Source of the DNA: a virus
Virus record (IMG/VR): IMGVR_UViG_3300032092_000040
Coordinates: 1 to 54,778 of that record
Reading direction: 5' to 3' (one strand)
DNA: 54,778 nt
The notes below the pieces were generated by a model that was not told where the DNA came from, ran no database searches, and saw only the letters and a list, made by a program, of their open reading frames with translations. Positions 8,366-16,800 of the stretch are shown here, piece after piece (position 1 is the first letter of the stretch; every line of letters starts with the position of its first letter). The translations under genes and the position numbers were made by a program.

Positions 8366-9357
8366 ATGTTCTACTAGTTGATGTTGAACGAAGATATCAG
8401 TATCTCTATGAAAATTTTTTTCCATCCACTTGGAAGATAGACTACAACAACATCGGTAGGCAGACTTACGATCTTGTTCTCATGGATTGTGATGTTTGCA
8501 AACTAGATGATGAAATTGCGTGGAGTCATTGGGTTAGATTGAGTGATGGTGGTGTTCCCAAAAAAGAATTGAAAGATGAGTATCTTCAGCCTAGAACTTG
8601 GGGGTCTTCAGAAAAATACTCATCGTTGTATAAGTCTATTTTTGATCAGTTGAAACTCATAAGTTATGGAAAACTAGTAATAATAGATGTTGGTGATCGC
8701 GCATTTGCGATGAGTGGGCTAAACTGGTTGCAGAAAAATGAATGCGGTGTTGATTTGATTTTGAAGCGAGAATACAGAAGAACTCATATCTGGGATTATA
8801 TGGCAAAAGTAAAGCCGTTTCCGTTTTTGACTTTTGACGGAAAGGCTTGTAATGTTTTGTATGGATCCCCACCGAAGCACAACGATATTACTGGAAAGGG
8901 GTGTTTCTTTATAGGGGATCCACTTCTTAGAGTTGAACTTGGATTGCCCGATGAGTGGGTTAATCGATATGACATGCTTATAGCAATGGAACGATTAAAC
9001 TGTATCAATTGGTATAAAGAGAGGCTACAAAAAGAAGAGTATTTGTCTTTGTTCAAAAAGCACAGATCGTTTTTGCATCTGAATGGTACAGGACATCTTT
9101 GTAGTCGTCTCTTCGAAGGATTTGGTATGGGGTGTCTTTGTGTCATGCAGGAGACAGATTTAGTATTCCCGATGGGAAATCCAATTCACCCTTCGTTAAT
9201 ATTCAAGGTTCCTGAGCAAGCAAAGATAATAATTGAACGGATAGATTGCGATGATGATTATTATAATATGTGCATGGAATATCAAATGAATATGATAACC
9301 TCCTGTTTTAATCGGGACAAAGTTGGGGAGTACATATTGGGGTGTTTAAATGTATGA
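8362..9357 (+). CDS. Putative glycosyltransferase (GT-B-like C terminus)
   Basis: A 331-aa protein starting with GTG that overlaps the previous stop (GTGA). The C-terminal part around residues 235-262 reads HLNGTGHLCSRLFEGFGMGCLCV, resembling the donor-binding segment of GT-B enzymes (small-G-x-x-x-R-x-F-E-x-x-x-x-G). The N-terminal half shows Rossmann-like strands (NVLLVDV, YDLVLMDCDV, KLVIIDVGDRA) but no motif I can name. Its position amid glycosyltransferases supports the call, but this is the least certain enzyme of the island. It overlaps the mutase start by 8 nt. Confidence 0.5.
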   Translation: MNVLLVDVERRYQYLYENFFPSTWKIDYNNIGRQTYDLVLMDCDVCKLDDEIAWSHWVRLSDGGVPKKELKDEYLQPRTWGSSEKYSSLYKSIFDQLKLISYGKLVIIDVGDRAFAMSGLNWLQKNECGVDLILKREYRRTHIWDYMAKVKPFPFLTFDGKACNVLYGSPPKHNDITGKGCFFIGDPLLRVELGLPDEWVNRYDMLIAMERLNCINWYKERLQKEEYLSLFKKHRSFLHLNGTGHLCSRLFEGFGMGCLCVMQETDLVFPMGNPIHPSLIFKVPEQAKIIIERIDCDDDYYNMCMEYQMNMITSCFNRDKVGEYILGCLNV

Positions 9358-10438
9358 TTATTTGATAGTCGGTGCTGGTATCTTTGGTTCAGTATTCGCG
9401 CGGGAAATGACTGATCGCGGTGCCAAGTGTCTAGTCATCGATAAAAGAAACCATATTGGTGGAAACTGTTTCACCCGCAATGAGGGGGGGATTCATGTTC
9501 ATGAATATGGACCCCATATATTTCATACTGACAGCAAGCGTATTTGGGATTACATGAATCGATGGTCGGAGTTCAATCACTTCGTTCTGCGTCCCAAGGT
9601 ACTCCACGATGGATCTCTCTATTCATTTCCTATCAACATGATGACTCTTTACCAACTATGGGGAACTAAGACACCACAGGAGGCAGAACGCAAGTTGAAT
9701 GAAGTGCGAGTCGATATTCAAAACCCACAGAATCTAAAAGAATGGATATTGACTCAAGTTGGGGAGGAGATATACAAGAAGTTCATCTGCGGCTATACAA
9801 CCAAGCAATGGAACAGAGATCCCAAGGATCTTCCTTCGTTTATCATTAAGCGTCTTCCGATTCGACTGACCTATGATGACAATTATTTCAATGACAGATA
9901 TCAAGGTATACCCGTAAATGGATACACAGCCATTTTCGAAAGACTACTTGACGGCATTCCTATTGAGTTGGGAGTCGATTATCTCAAGGAACGAGACAGG
10001 TGGAATTCGGTTGCAAAAAAGATTGTGTATACCGGAGCAATTGATGAGTTCTTTGACTATGATTTGGGGACTCTTGAGTGGCGTAGTCTTCGCTTTGAAC
10101 ATGAGACTTTGCACATTCCTGACTATCAAGGGGTGGCAATAGTGAACTATACTAATGTAGACATTCCTTTTACACGCATATGTGAACACAAACACTTCAA
10201 CTTCGGCAAGCAAAACTATACGATCATCACCCGAGAGTATCCACAGGATTGGGATACATCTAAAGAAAAATTCTACCCAATCAATGACGAAAAGAACAAC
10301 ACCTTGTTCCGCCGTTATCAGGAGAGGATAAATAATGATAAGTATATCTTTGGTGGTCGTCTAGCAGACTACAAATACTATGACATGCATCAAGTTGTTG
10401 GATCAGCACTAGCAAAAAGTGAAAGAGAACTGTTATGA
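9350..10438 (+). CDS. glf: UDP-galactopyranose mutase
   Basis: Flavoenzyme interconverting UDP-galactopyranose and UDP-galactofuranose, the donor for Galf-containing glycans. 362 aa, close to the usual 365-390. The N-terminal FAD motif is VGAGIFG (G8, G10, G13), followed by IDKRNHIGGNC and the family signature YGPHIFHT. YSFPINMMTLYQLWG, FICGYTTKQW, RYQGIPVNGYT and the C-terminal GRLADYKYYDMHQVVGSAL are all diagnostic of Glf. The gene is intact. It overlaps both neighbours by a few bases, so it is co-translated with the transferases. It makes Galf the most likely sugar handled by the island. Confidence 0.96.
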   Translation: MYDYLIVGAGIFGSVFAREMTDRGAKCLVIDKRNHIGGNCFTRNEGGIHVHEYGPHIFHTDSKRIWDYMNRWSEFNHFVLRPKVLHDGSLYSFPINMMTLYQLWGTKTPQEAERKLNEVRVDIQNPQNLKEWILTQVGEEIYKKFICGYTTKQWNRDPKDLPSFIIKRLPIRLTYDDNYFNDRYQGIPVNGYTAIFERLLDGIPIELGVDYLKERDRWNSVAKKIVYTGAIDEFFDYDLGTLEWRSLRFEHETLHIPDYQGVAIVNYTNVDIPFTRICEHKHFNFGKQNYTIITREYPQDWDTSKEKFYPINDEKNNTLFRRYQERINNDKYIFGGRLADYKYYDMHQVVGSALAKSERELL

Positions 10439-11169
10439 ACTTAATAAAGTATGAAAACAAAGATGGAATATTTTATCTATTCCCAAATGATGCTATTTCA
10501 CAACATATGATGCGTGGCGATTGTTGGGAGGAACATTTCAGGGTTGTTGTAGAAAGTTTACTTAACAGAAACAGTATTTCTATCGACTGTGGTGCTAATT
10601 TTGGATACAACTCTGTTGTTATGGGAAAACTGCTTGATTCTGATGGTAAACTTATTTGTTTTGAACCACAAAAACTAGTTTATGATCAACTTGTAAAAAA
10701 TTTGAATGCCAACGGCATAATGAACTGCGATACTTATTGTCGGTGTGTTGGTGAAAGATCTGGAGATGTTGTTCAGTTAAATCAAGTTGATTACAATGCA
10801 TCTTGGGTAAATATCGGGGATACATCGGTTGGTTTTGGTGGGGAGACTACAGAAACTATTTCGATTGATGATTTAAATTTGCCGAGTGTTGGATTCATTA
10901 AAATAGATGTGCAGGGATATGAACTCCATGTTTTGCGTGGTGCAAGAAAAACTCTAGAAAAAAACCTACCCCCAATCTTCATAGAATTAGAAGCACACCA
11001 ATTGATAAAATTTGGATTTACAGTAAATGATGTTGTTAGTTTTTTGAAAACTCTAGGATATTTTGTATTTCAAATAGTTTTGCCATCATATAAAGATGAT
11101 TATATTTGTGTTCGGGATCCTAAATCCATAGAAAAGTTAGCATTGAGTCTAGTACTTAAGGAAGTGTAA
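10435..11169 (+). CDS. FkbM-family methyltransferase (first copy)
   Basis: A 244-aa SAM-dependent O-methyltransferase. Motif I is SIDCGANFGYNSV (DCGANFG at 51-57), then LICFEPQKLVYDQLVKNL, and FIKIDVQGYELHVLRGA, the KIDVQG(Y/A)E signature of FkbM enzymes. FkbM enzymes methylate hydroxyls on sugars or macrolides, so a sugar hydroxyl is the natural guess here. The ATG overlaps the glf stop (ATGA). Strongly AT-rich compared with the replication genes. Paralogous in family to the next gene, but not a recent duplicate. Confidence 0.88.
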   Translation: MNLIKYENKDGIFYLFPNDAISQHMMRGDCWEEHFRVVVESLLNRNSISIDCGANFGYNSVVMGKLLDSDGKLICFEPQKLVYDQLVKNLNANGIMNCDTYCRCVGERSGDVVQLNQVDYNASWVNIGDTSVGFGGETTETISIDDLNLPSVGFIKIDVQGYELHVLRGARKTLEKNLPPIFIELEAHQLIKFGFTVNDVVSFLKTLGYFVFQIVLPSYKDDYICVRDPKSIEKLALSLVLKEV

Positions 11170-11823
11170 ATGCCATATCCCCTTATAAAATATTCTATTT
11201 GTGAACTTGTCAATATACTTGATGTTAAAACCGTTCTTGATATAGGATGCAATCAGGGACACTGGGCGGAAATTGTCACCAACTGTGTTCCTAAAACCAA
11301 TATTGTTTGTGTTGATGGAAATTGCAATCACAAAAATGCTATTGATAGTAAAGGGTTTCGCTTTGTCTGTGCTTGTTTATCAGATAAAGAAAAAGAGGTT
11401 AGTTTTTATAGCAACCCCCATGGAGATTCTTTTTCTACGGGGAGATCATATTATCTAGAAACTACGCAGCATTTTAATGCTGACTGTTATGAAACAATAG
11501 TCACACAAACGCTAGACAAAATATTTTCTGATGATATTTTTGACATGATAAAAATGGATATTCAGGGGGCAGAGTTAGATGCATTAATAGGCGGAAAGAC
11601 TTTGATTTCCAAATCTAAATGTTTAGTTTTGGAAACTGCAACTGGACTATATGATTACAATAAAGGATCTCCAACCCAAGATATGGTGGTTGAGTGGTTG
11701 AAGCATAATTCGTTTACACCAATTTGTTCTATAGACGATCTCCCCTATAATGGTGTTGTTGCACACCAAGATGTTCTATTTGTTGCAAACGATTATTTAA
11801 ACTTGTTTGATAAGCAACCTTGA
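11170..11823 (+). CDS. FkbM-family methyltransferase (second copy)
   Basis: A 217-aa methyltransferase. Motif I is TVLDIGCNQGHW (G26 to G30), the second acidic loop is IVCVDGN, and the FkbM signature is MIKMDIQGAELDALIGG. It starts immediately after the stop of the first copy (0-nt gap) with AAGGAAG as ribosome binding site. Last gene of the sugar island; the gp41 promoter overlaps its stop codon. AT-rich like its neighbour. It likely methylates a different sugar position, but this is inference. Confidence 0.85.
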   Translation: MPYPLIKYSICELVNILDVKTVLDIGCNQGHWAEIVTNCVPKTNIVCVDGNCNHKNAIDSKGFRFVCACLSDKEKEVSFYSNPHGDSFSTGRSYYLETTQHFNADCYETIVTQTLDKIFSDDIFDMIKMDIQGAELDALIGGKTLISKSKCLVLETATGLYDYNKGSPTQDMVVEWLKHNSFTPICSIDDLPYNGVVAHQDVLFVANDYLNLFDKQP

Positions 11824-11847
11824 CATCACCTGATCCGACACTATACT
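11820..11847 (+). promoter_or_regulatory. Sigma70-like promoter of gp41 helicase, predicted leaderless
   Basis: TTGACA (11820-11825), 16-bp spacer, TATACT (11842-11847), then 7 nt to the ATG at 11855. The start site should fall at the ATG. No Shine-Dalgarno is present. The block from the -10 box into the first codon is almost identical to that of the polymerase gene. Confidence 0.78.
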
Positions 11848-11854
11848 TACCTAC

Positions 11855-13249
11855 ATGATTGAACTGACCATCCTGCGTGAACTCACACGCAACGACCAGT
11901 ACTTCCGAAAAGTCCTCCCCTTCCTCAAGGAGGACTATTTCGCTGATAGGGACACCAAGATTATCTTCAGAATGGTGTCTGACTATCTCGACAAGTACAA
12001 CTCCATGCCCACTCGCGGTGCCTTGGAAATCATTCTTGATGCCAAGACGAATGTCGAACCAGAGGTGATGAAGCAATGCATTCAGAACCTTGACAAGATG
12101 TTCGATGACAGCAAGAGTCCTGATCTTGAGTGGCTTATTGACCACACAGAAAAGTTCTGCAAGGACAAGGCAATCTACAATGCCATCCTTGAGTCGATCC
12201 ACATCATCGATGGAAAGTCCAAAGACAAGGATGTTGGATCTTTGCCCAAGATGCTTTCTGATGCGCTTGCCGTTTCATTCGACACGAACATCGGTCACGA
12301 CTACATCGAAGACTACGGAAAGCGATACGAGTTCTACCACAGGGTGGAGAACAAGATTCCATTCGATATTGAGCAGTTCAACACCATCACGAACGGTGGT
12401 GTTCCCCGCAAGACCCTCAACATCATCATGGCGGGTACGGGTGTGGGTAAGTCCTTGTTCATGTGTCACCATGCATCGGCTTGCCTGACACAGAACCTTG
12501 ATGTCCTCTACATCACTTGTGAGATGGCAGAGGAACGAATTGCAGAACGCATCGATGCCAACCTTATGGATCTTCCGATGGAGGATCTGAAGAAACTTCC
12601 TGCCGATCTGTACAACAAGAAGATGCAGCAGATTCGGAAGAAGTACACGGGTAGGCTCATCATCAAGGAGTATCCTACGGCAACTGCCAATGCGAACCAT
12701 TTCCGTGCATTGCTGAACGACTTGAAGATGAAGAAGAACTTTCAGCCAGACATCATCTTCATCGACTATCTGAACATCTGTGCCTCTGCTCGACTGAAGA
12801 TGAATGCATCGGTAAACTCCTATACATTCGTCAAGGCAATCGCTGAGGAACTTCGTGGTCTTGCAGTTGAGTTTGAGGTTCCGATCTTCTCAGCGACTCA
12901 GGTCAACCGAGGTGGATTCAACAATACCGATGTGGGGCTTGAGAATACATCCGAATCGTTCGGACTTCCCGCGACTGCCGATCTCATGTTTGCCCTGATC
13001 TCCACCGAGGAACTTGAGGAGCAGGGTCAGGTCATGGTCAAGCAGTTGAAGAATCGCTACAACGATATCTCTCGTAGCAAGAAGTTTGTTGTTGGGATCG
13101 ATAGATCGAAGATGAAGTTGTTTGATGTAGATAGCCCAATCGTCGGGGACGAGGGCTTTGGGAAGAGTGAAGATGGTGTTAAGAACAACGGAAAGGGAAA
13201 CGGAGTACCTTCCGCAAACGATAAATATGATGACTGGAATTTCGACTAA
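11855..13249 (+). CDS. 41: Replicative DNA helicase (T4 gp41-like, DnaB family)
   Basis: Hexameric 5'-3' helicase, 464 aa (T4 gp41 is 475). An N-terminal helical domain, including TILRELTRNDQYFRKVLPFL, is followed by the RecA-like core. Walker A is AGTGVGKS (about 193-200), Walker B is DIIFIDYLNI (about 300-309), and the DnaB segments SATQVNRGGF and ESFGLPATADLMFAL follow. Its C terminus overlaps the primase start (TAATG), so helicase and primase are translationally coupled, as expected for the primosome. The mRNA is predicted to be leaderless. Confidence 0.96.
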   Translation: MIELTILRELTRNDQYFRKVLPFLKEDYFADRDTKIIFRMVSDYLDKYNSMPTRGALEIILDAKTNVEPEVMKQCIQNLDKMFDDSKSPDLEWLIDHTEKFCKDKAIYNAILESIHIIDGKSKDKDVGSLPKMLSDALAVSFDTNIGHDYIEDYGKRYEFYHRVENKIPFDIEQFNTITNGGVPRKTLNIIMAGTGVGKSLFMCHHASACLTQNLDVLYITCEMAEERIAERIDANLMDLPMEDLKKLPADLYNKKMQQIRKKYTGRLIIKEYPTATANANHFRALLNDLKMKKNFQPDIIFIDYLNICASARLKMNASVNSYTFVKAIAEELRGLAVEFEVPIFSATQVNRGGFNNTDVGLENTSESFGLPATADLMFALISTEELEEQGQVMVKQLKNRYNDISRSKKFVVGIDRSKMKLFDVDSPIVGDEGFGKSEDGVKNNGKGNGVPSANDKYDDWNFD

Positions 13250-14307
13250 TGTCACTTTTCATCGACAAGAAGTACATAAATCTTCTCTCACCGCGTCTTG
13301 ATAGATTCGCTTGGAAGAAGCAGGATCTAGCCAATTTTCGTTGTCCTCTTTGCGGAGACTCAAAGAAGAACAAGGCAAAGGCGCGTGGATATTTCTACCA
13401 AAAGCAAAATGACATGTTTTTCAGATGTCATAACTGTGGTGCAAGTCACACGATGTATAAGTTTCTTGAACTCTTTGCACCAGCGATGTGCAAAGAGTAC
13501 TCCCTTGAACGGTGGAGAAACGGTGAGATGGGGCATTCAAACTACACCAAACCAAAGGAGGAAGAGATGTTCGGGCTTTTCAAGAAGCCTTTTGAAGCAA
13601 AGGAAGGCACACCACTCGACAAACTGAAGAAAGTTTCTGATCTTCCAGACAATCATGTCTGTAGGCAGTTTGTAGAGTTGAGGCAGATACCAAGAAAGCA
13701 TTGGGACATACTCTACTATTCAAGTGACTTTGCAAAATGGGCAAAACTTGTAGATCCTGAAGCAGCAGTTGAATCTGTTCCAAGACTTGTCATTCCAATC
13801 TTTGACAAGCATGGCAGCATGGTTGCTGCTCAAGGAAGAGCATTGTCGATTGTTGATGATCGGAATGCACGAAGAACAGCACGATACATCACTCTCAAGG
13901 GAGACAAGACCATTGAGAAGTTGTGGTATGGGATGGAACGTCTAGACTCCGATGGAGATGTCTATGTCTTCGAAGGTCCACTCGACTCACTCTTTATTCC
14001 AAATGCTGTGGCAATGATTGGAATCAATGATGGTTCAAATATTCCAAAGCCTTTGTTAGGAAGAAGATTGATATTCGCACTAGATAATGAGCCTAGAAAC
14101 ATCGCTGTTGTTTCTCAGTTGAAGAAACACATCGACCTTGGGCATGAAGTTGTGGTGTGGGATAGTGGAATCACACAAAAAGATATAAACGACATGGTTG
14201 TCGCTGGCATGAGCGTGTCTAGCATACAGAAAGCCATGAAGAGCAGCATATGCAGTGGCGCAGAAGCCAAATTGAGGTTTTCCCGATGGAAGAAAGTGAC
14301 AACCTAA
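13249..14307 (+). CDS. 61: DNA primase (T4 gp61-like)
   Basis: Primer-synthesising primase, 352 aa (T4 gp61 is 342). An N-terminal zinc ribbon is formed by C32, C35, C60 and C63 (RCPLCGDS...FRCHNCGA). The Toprim-like core includes VYVFEGPLDSLFIP, with the conserved E-G-x-x-D-S acidic motif, and RLIFALDNEP, with the D-N-E metal motif. Coupled to the helicase by a one-base overlap. The 3' end overlaps the next small gene by 22 nt. Confidence 0.93.
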   Translation: MSLFIDKKYINLLSPRLDRFAWKKQDLANFRCPLCGDSKKNKAKARGYFYQKQNDMFFRCHNCGASHTMYKFLELFAPAMCKEYSLERWRNGEMGHSNYTKPKEEEMFGLFKKPFEAKEGTPLDKLKKVSDLPDNHVCRQFVELRQIPRKHWDILYYSSDFAKWAKLVDPEAAVESVPRLVIPIFDKHGSMVAAQGRALSIVDDRNARRTARYITLKGDKTIEKLWYGMERLDSDGDVYVFEGPLDSLFIPNAVAMIGINDGSNIPKPLLGRRLIFALDNEPRNIAVVSQLKKHIDLGHEVVVWDSGITQKDINDMVVAGMSVSSIQKAMKSSICSGAEAKLRFSRWKKVTT

Positions 14308-14507
14308 ACGACGATGAACGAGAAGAAGCCGAAATGCTGACACAAGCATTTCTTCAGTTCACACATCATTTTCAGGAATACATCAAAGAAATAAATCCTG
14401 AACTTTGGAAACGAGCAGTTGATTACGCAAAGACATTTACTGATGTAGAAGGAGTGGAGTTTACATATGTTGATCTTTCAGGGAATACAGCAGAACAAGC
14501 CGAATGA
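14286..14507 (+). CDS. Small acidic protein, unknown function
   Basis: A 73-aa acidic protein (MEESDNLNDDEREEAEMLTQ...) mostly predicted helical, with FLQFTHHFQEYIKEINPELWKRAV in the middle. I do not recognise it. The ATG at 14286 was preferred over one 36 nt upstream because the upstream residues lie wholly inside the primase reading region and are basic, unlike the rest. It overlaps primase at its start and ThyX by 41 nt at its end, so it is part of this translationally coupled operon. Confidence 0.6.
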   Translation: MEESDNLNDDEREEAEMLTQAFLQFTHHFQEYIKEINPELWKRAVDYAKTFTDVEGVEFTYVDLSGNTAEQAE

Positions 14508-15165
14508 TCCGAAAAAGATAAATGTTCTCGACAAGGGTTTCGTCAGATACATTGATCATATGGGGAATGACCTCATGGTGGTTAATGCTGCCCGTGTGTC
14601 TTTTGCAAAAGAAGTTTCTAAATTCCGTGAGAAGGAAGATGGAAATCTAATCAATTATCTTGCAAGAAATAAACATTGGACTCCATTCGCACATCCACAG
14701 ATCTGTCTTCACATCAAAGCACCAATCTCCATTCGAACACAACTTTTCAAACACAAGGTTGGATTCGTGGAGAATGAGGTTTCTCGTCGCTATGTCAAAG
14801 AAGAACCTGAGTACTACACACCGTTTTGGCGTGGTGCGCCCACCAATGGTGCCAAGCAAGGTAGTTCAGAATTTATGACTGGTACCACGATGCAGGACGA
14901 ATCGTACAAGAATCTCTGTGATGATGCCCTTGACACCTACAAGGAACTCCTAGCCGCTGGTGTGGCACCAGAACAGGCTAGATTTGCTCTTCCTCAATCC
15001 ATGTACACAGAATGGTGGTGGACGGGTTCTCTTGCAGGATACGCAAGAGTTTGTTCATTACGATCCGATGATCATGCACAATGGGAAGTTAGGGAATACG
15101 CAGCAGCCATTGCTAAACTCATCGAACCTCTGTTCCCGTATTCGTGGAAGGCAATCTACAAGTAA
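14467..15165 (+). CDS. thyX: Flavin-dependent thymidylate synthase ThyX
   Basis: Converts dUMP to dTMP using methylene-tetrahydrofolate, FAD and NADPH; supplies phage DNA synthesis in place of T4's ThyA-type enzyme. 232 aa. Family features are VVNAARVSF, NYLARNKHWTPFAHPQ, and the signature KHKVGFVENEVSRRYV (95-110). The signature departs from textbook RHRX7S by K for R and one extra residue before the Ser, a form I recall from other phage ThyX proteins. LPQSMYTEWWWTGSL and a C-terminal LFPYSW also fit. GGAG sits 8 nt before the ATG. Last gene of the leftmost replication block. Confidence 0.93.
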   Translation: MLIFQGIQQNKPNDPKKINVLDKGFVRYIDHMGNDLMVVNAARVSFAKEVSKFREKEDGNLINYLARNKHWTPFAHPQICLHIKAPISIRTQLFKHKVGFVENEVSRRYVKEEPEYYTPFWRGAPTNGAKQGSSEFMTGTTMQDESYKNLCDDALDTYKELLAAGVAPEQARFALPQSMYTEWWWTGSLAGYARVCSLRSDDHAQWEVREYAAAIAKLIEPLFPYSWKAIYK

Positions 15166-15167
15166 AC

Positions 15168-15175
15168 CTAAATAC
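15168..15175 (+). promoter_or_regulatory. Candidate late promoter (CTAAATAC)
   Basis: CTAAATAC lies 29 nt before the collagen-like gene and just after the thyX stop. It differs from the T4 late consensus TATAAATA at the first two bases and the last base. The same CTAAATA core precedes the genes starting at 23930 (+), 47488 (-) and 53877 (-). T4 late promoters consist of this box alone without a -35 element. Confidence 0.5.
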
Positions 15176-15204
15176 AGGTGTATTGTAGATGAGGATTCCA
15201 CAGG

Positions 15205-16800
15205 ATGGTTGACAACTTTAGCGGCTTCATTGGCTCAGGAAGCATCTCTAAGGGAAACCTTGGTGATGTTTTCTCGTTGAAGTCGAACCTAAAGGATGTC
15301 CCCCGTGGAATAAACTTCAGTGTGGTTTCGGAATCCGAAGTCATACACCCATTCATCTACCGAAAAGGCGAAGGCAATCATAGAATTTGTCTCTTCAATG
15401 AAGATGTCGGACATGTTGTTCTTGTCGGAGATCCGCTCAAGATAGACATGATGTTCTCACTTGTGGAGAGAAGCATTCCAAAGGAGATACCCCTTGAGAA
15501 AACTCGGAAAGAAAAGCCTAAAGCGATTACGGAACAAAGTAAAGCAATTGGTGGAATACCGGGTCCAAAAGGGGAAAAAGGTGAGCGCGGAGAGCGAGGC
15601 TATACTGGCTTTCCTGGAGAAAGAGGTGCAGTTGGGGCGCAGGGACAGCAGGGGGAGAAGGGAGAACGCGGCGAGAAAGGCGAAAAGGGAGATATTGGCG
15701 AACCTGGTCCAAGAGGTGAACGGGGAGAGCAAGGAATCCAAGGAGATCGCGGAGAGCAAGGATCAAAAGGCGACCAAGGTCAAAAAGGTGAAAAAGGCGA
15801 CCAAGGAGCGCAAGGAGAAATCGGTCTTCAAGGACCGCAAGGAATCCAAGGAGAGCGTGGAGAGCAAGGAGCAAGAGGCGAGCGCGGAATCAAAGGTCAA
15901 AAAGGAGAAAGGGGTCCGCAGGGACTCCAAGGTTCAAAGGGCGAGAAAGGCGAGAGGGGCGAGGTAGGATCGCAAGGACCGAAGGGTGATCGTGGTGAAC
16001 AGGGAATCCAAGGTCCAAAGGGAGATAAGGGTGAGAAGGGAGATGCTGGTGAGGACGCCATCATCGATGTTCAGTATCCACTTGTCTACGACAAGACCAA
16101 GAAGATAGTCACGCTCGACAGCAAGAACCTTCTTGATAAGATGGAGAAGATCTTTGCTCCTCTTGCAAACAAGAACTTCGATCTCTCCAAACTTGATTGG
16201 CTTGCTGCATCGGGTGGTGGTGTCGGTGTAAAGTTGAATGGCAAGTACATTCGATCCACCATCAATGACATAGACTTCCGTGGAAGTGGAGTCAGCGTCA
16301 CACAGGCTGGTGGCGGTGTCATTGTCAACATCACTGGTGGCGGTGGTGGATCAGGTACGGTTCGATTCTACGAGCAGGACAATGCTCCAACGGGAATGTC
16401 CGCTGGAGACATGTGGTTCGATACCGATGCTGGTGTTCTGTACCATGCCGTGACTGATGACTCAGGAATCATTTGGGTTGATTTCATCGGCACTGGTGCA
16501 TTGAACGCAGTTTATAACACAACTGCCGTCACGGGAAATACCTATTATGCCACGGGAAATGATTATTACATTGGTGTTAGTTACAATGGTCCTGTGACCG
16601 TCATACTTCCCTACAACATCGTCAATGGCAAGGAAATGGTTGTGAAGGACGAGAGCGGTCATGCTGGCGATGGAGTCCACAGGCAGATCACCATACAGGG
16701 ATCCTGTGGTGCAATGATAGACAACAAGAGCAGTGCTGTGCTGAACCTGAACAACGGAGCCATTCAGATGATCTACAGGAATGGATGGAGAATCATATGA
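15205..16800 (+). CDS. Collagen-like phage fibre protein (charged Gly-X-Y)
   Basis: A 531-aa structural protein in three parts. An N-terminal domain (1-116) has no recognisable family. It is followed by 56 uninterrupted Gly-X-Y triplets (about 117-284), rich in GEK, GER, GEQ, GIQ and GPK. The globular C-terminal region has a Gly-rich linker and DNAPTGMSAGDMWFDTDAG, then a beta-rich tip ending NGAIQMIYRNGWRII, a common phage fibre ending. The triplets should form a triple-helical stalk and the C terminus is probably the trimerisation/receptor end. Lys and Arg dominate the Y position, unlike the Thr-rich collagen gene at 18274. The stop overlaps the next start (ATGA). Confidence 0.85.
   Translation: MVDNFSGFIGSGSISKGNLGDVFSLKSNLKDVPRGINFSVVSESEVIHPFIYRKGEGNHRICLFNEDVGHVVLVGDPLKIDMMFSLVERSIPKEIPLEKTRKEKPKAITEQSKAIGGIPGPKGEKGERGERGYTGFPGERGAVGAQGQQGEKGERGEKGEKGDIGEPGPRGERGEQGIQGDRGEQGSKGDQGQKGEKGDQGAQGEIGLQGPQGIQGERGEQGARGERGIKGQKGERGPQGLQGSKGEKGERGEVGSQGPKGDRGEQGIQGPKGDKGEKGDAGEDAIIDVQYPLVYDKTKKIVTLDSKNLLDKMEKIFAPLANKNFDLSKLDWLAASGGGVGVKLNGKYIRSTINDIDFRGSGVSVTQAGGGVIVNITGGGGGSGTVRFYEQDNAPTGMSAGDMWFDTDAGVLYHAVTDDSGIIWVDFIGTGALNAVYNTTAVTGNTYYATGNDYYIGVSYNGPVTVILPYNIVNGKEMVVKDESGHAGDGVHRQITIQGSCGAMIDNKSSAVLNLNNGAIQMIYRNGWRII

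Noticed and set aside
4700-11823. T4-type DNA glucosylation genes
   Set aside because: None of the island proteins shows alpha- or beta-glucosyltransferase signatures, and no hydroxymethylase for cytosine is present in the window.
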